A stretch of DNA of 64,000 nucleotides from Enoplosus armatus (taxonomy: Eukaryota; Chordata; Actinopteri; Centrarchiformes; Enoplosidae). Below the pieces are notes generated by a model. That model saw nothing but the letters and a program-made list of their open reading frames with translations. It searched no databases and was not told where the DNA came from. The position numbers and the translations under genes are program-made. The stretch is from positions 23,351,883-23,415,882 of the forward strand of contig NC_092193.1 of assembly GCF_043641665.1 (NCBI RefSeq), read 5' to 3'. Of the stretch, positions 61,626 to 64,000 are shown piece by piece (the first letter of the stretch is position 1; the number at the start of each line of letters is the position of its first letter).

Positions 61626-63084
61626 TGTGTTAATGTTCTTATTACTGTTATTCTGAGGCTTTGGCAACAGTGTTGAAGAAACGCTGATGCCAATAAAGCC
61701 TTTGAATTCAATTGAGAGAGAGAGGGAGAGAGAGAGATCCCCTATTTGTGCTTGTGTTGCCCACAAGACCTTGGGGAAAACAGGGGAGCATCCCATCTGA
61801 AGGGCAGCCTGCCACAGTGACACAGATATCCTCTGATACGACGTTAAACCAACGGGAGATGAATTTGTGTTTCTGGAAAAGGAAGTGGCAGTCTGCATGG
61901 GATGAGATGAGTAGGGGAGCACCTGAGTGAAGGCAACCGAGAGACCGTGGGCATCACAGGGAGGGTTGAGCCGGCAGCAGACATGAGATGGAGGGAGGCG
62001 CGCATTTTTCCTCTGGGATGCATTCACTGAGGAGTGTGTGTGTGTGTGTGTGAGAAAGAGAGTAGCATTCTGTTCACCACACATTTTGAAGAAGAAGCTT
62101 CAGTAAAGTCACTGCTGTAGAAAAGAATGGTTCCCACACTGGGCGGTGACTGACTGACTGAAGCGAGCCAAACTTTGTCGCACAGAACTCCAGTGAGTTT
62201 TCAACACGGTTTAAGGCTGTTTTAGCGCATAAAAGCAGAGGAGGCAGGACGAGGCGGGAGCTTTTGTCAGCGTTGGGTTCGGAGTGTTCACTTCTCAGAG
62301 GACATGTTGGATCAGTAAGATCTGTGGGTGATTACAGCAACACTCAGAAACAAATCAGAACATCGCAGTCCCTCACAATAAACAGCTTAACCTCTACTGC
62401 GCAACACCCGACTGTTGCACGCGGAGCGCCTTTCAGTATCTCGTTGGTTAAGGGGAAGCGAAGAAGACTTGCTTATTTGTCAGGAGGCAGAATGCAGCTT
62501 TTCCACATGAGCCGTCATGGTGAGCCGCTGTATAAGTCCTGCAGATTGTCTGCTTGCCTACAGCGTTGACACATTGTGTAACTTCAAATACGATTACAGA
62601 GCTGTGCATGACTGCCATGTGGCTGTGGATAATGAGAGCAGGGAGCTTCAGGAGGAACGGTGCCAGCAAAGAGCCCGAGCTGCAGAGGGGAGGGGAGTTT
62701 AAGCTTCTGTGTGTTTTTATCAAATTGCGTCTTAACGTGGGAATATCTTTCGGCGACTCTTAACGCTTTGTTCACGCGGTTGGCCTGAGCTGTTGCATCT
62801 GCTACGGCAGCAGGGCGCAACTCGGCTTGCTCCGATCCTACCAGCCTGAACACCACCAGGCTGCTGCTATCACCTAGTGTAGTTCTCAGATAAACAAAGA
62901 GGGGGTTGTAGCTTAAAATATAGGAAATGGCTAGCAATATGGCACGATTCATGTAGAAAGTTTTACTGAATAATCAGACCTGGAGTTTCTCCAAGACCAT
63001 TTCTCTTCGCAGATCTGATGAAGAGCTCTATCACTCAGGGTACTCAGATAGCAAATAGAGCGCTGCAGGGATGACGTATTTTTG
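60421..63084. other. Intergenic DNA with microsatellites
   Basis: It contains (AG)n at 61580-61621 and 61713-61737 and (GT)n at 62034-62052. A CATAAAAG motif at about 62229 with a small frame and splice donor downstream (62492-62519) is noted in the findings. No gene is otherwise supported. Confidence 0.45.
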
Positions 63085-63663
63085 TAGGCCAACCCGGAAG
63101 TTAGCATCGCCCCTGGTTCCCCTCAACAAAAAGCCAATGGGATTTTGGATTATTGCAGGAAATAAGCTCTGTGGCAAAACAAAAGTTTATGATGCTTAAA
63201 ACATTTTGTTCAGCCAGATAATCTTCACTGATGAACACCACTTTTAGGATTTTTGAAGCGTAAATGAATCGCCAGAAGCAAAAAGCTAACGTTATAGCTA
63301 TAAAGGAACTACACCGCGGTCGCATTACTTCAACGTCACCACCGCTAAGCTCGATGAAGCTAGATATAGATATATAGACAGATAGATATAGAGTATAAAC
63401 ACAACGAGGCTGTAAAGGCGGACTAGTGAGTAGATGTTAGCAACCGCCAACTTTTTTAAGACACGTAAAAGCTTCCAAATAAGTGGGGTATCCACTGATG
63501 TATTTTACACCGTAGAACAAAACGTTAAAACCTCCTAAGCTTGTGTTAACCACAGACCTTATTTCAGGCATCTGACCAAAAACCCACTGACTTCCAGACG
63601 AGGGAACCGGAAGCGTAAAAATGCAAACTCATATCCGGGTTTTTTGCCTCATTCCTGCAGCAC
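63085..63663 (-). repeat. Copy B of an inverted dispersed repeat
   Basis: Inverse of 48509-49075. It extends further at its 63085 end ('ggcaaccggaagttagc'-type sequence, 'ccaatgggattttggattat') than the other copy. Confidence 0.75.
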
Positions 63664-64000
63664 TTTATTGTTTCCCTCGCTGTGATTGCCATGGTCACAC
63701 GGCGAGCCACGGAGAGAAGTAGTAAAAGTTAAACCATCATACACTACATGCCGAAGCAAATAGGTGTGATATCTGTGTTGCCAGATCTTGCGAGAGTGTG
63801 TTGCTGAGACAGAGACAGGTCTCGAACAAAGTTAATGTTCTCCTGATCTGTCCGTCTGAAAAAATGCCATTTTAGTGTAATAGAATGTTTGGAAGATATG
63901 TGGCCTGTGAAAAAATGGGTCTGATATTTACTTCAGTGACCACGGGGCGAAAGAATGCATCATAATCTGTGCTCACGTGCACTTCTCCCATTGGAGTGAA
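63664..64000. other. Intergenic DNA, nothing recognised
   Basis: No supported feature up to the window end. Confidence 0.4.

Overview
The window looks like nuclear DNA of a ray-finned (teleost) fish. Its genes are split by short introns with GT-AG borders. CA, CT and GA microsatellites are dense. The repeats are of fish type: Tc1 and hAT DNA transposons, L2-like LINEs and tRNA-derived SINEs. Two of the gene families, a Bucky ball-type germ plasm organiser and the fish red-cell carbonic anhydrase cahz, also point to fish. No CRISPR array, operon or other bacterial feature is present.

Layout. (1) 425-10867, plus strand: the last eleven exons (381 residues) of a vertebrate glutamate decarboxylase, closest by elimination to gad3; its 5' exons lie upstream of the window. 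Its introns hold a hAT fragment, a hAT MITE, a Tc1 copy and LINE debris. (2) 12548-16277, minus strand: a five-exon Bucky ball/Velo1-family gene (796 residues) whose small C-terminal exons I could join by splice phase. It is tail-to-tail with the decarboxylase gene. (3) 17.1-28.8 kb: repeat-rich intergenic DNA. (4) 28901-36526, minus strand: a complete seven-exon, 260-residue cytosolic carbonic anhydrase (cahz) with its TATA box and polyadenylation signal. (5) 36.7-54 kb: intergenic DNA with LINE and SINE pieces, a GC/CpG-rich promoter-like block at 44.1-45.3 kb, a decayed LINE and a hAT fragment. (6) 54319-56529, plus strand: an uninterrupted 736-residue reading frame joining a HIPK-type protein kinase domain, a basic repeated linker and a C-terminal SGNH-hydrolase domain like those of Ngaro/DIRS retrotransposons. 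(7) 56983 to about 60420, minus strand: a LINE of the L2/CR1 group with an uninterrupted 1003-codon endonuclease/reverse transcriptase frame. (8) 60.4-64 kb: microsatellites and one arm of a roughly 570 bp inverted duplication whose other copy lies at 48.5-49.1 kb.

The genes do not form a pathway. Glutamate decarboxylase makes GABA, Bucky ball organises the oocyte Balbiani body and germ plasm, and carbonic anhydrase serves CO2 transport in red cells. The most unusual object is the kinase-SGNH fusion: the kinase half lacks the canonical ATP-binding lysine (Arg70 instead), while the hydrolase half keeps all its recognisable catalytic residues. All assignments come from reading the sequence and from knowledge of the families; no database search was run.
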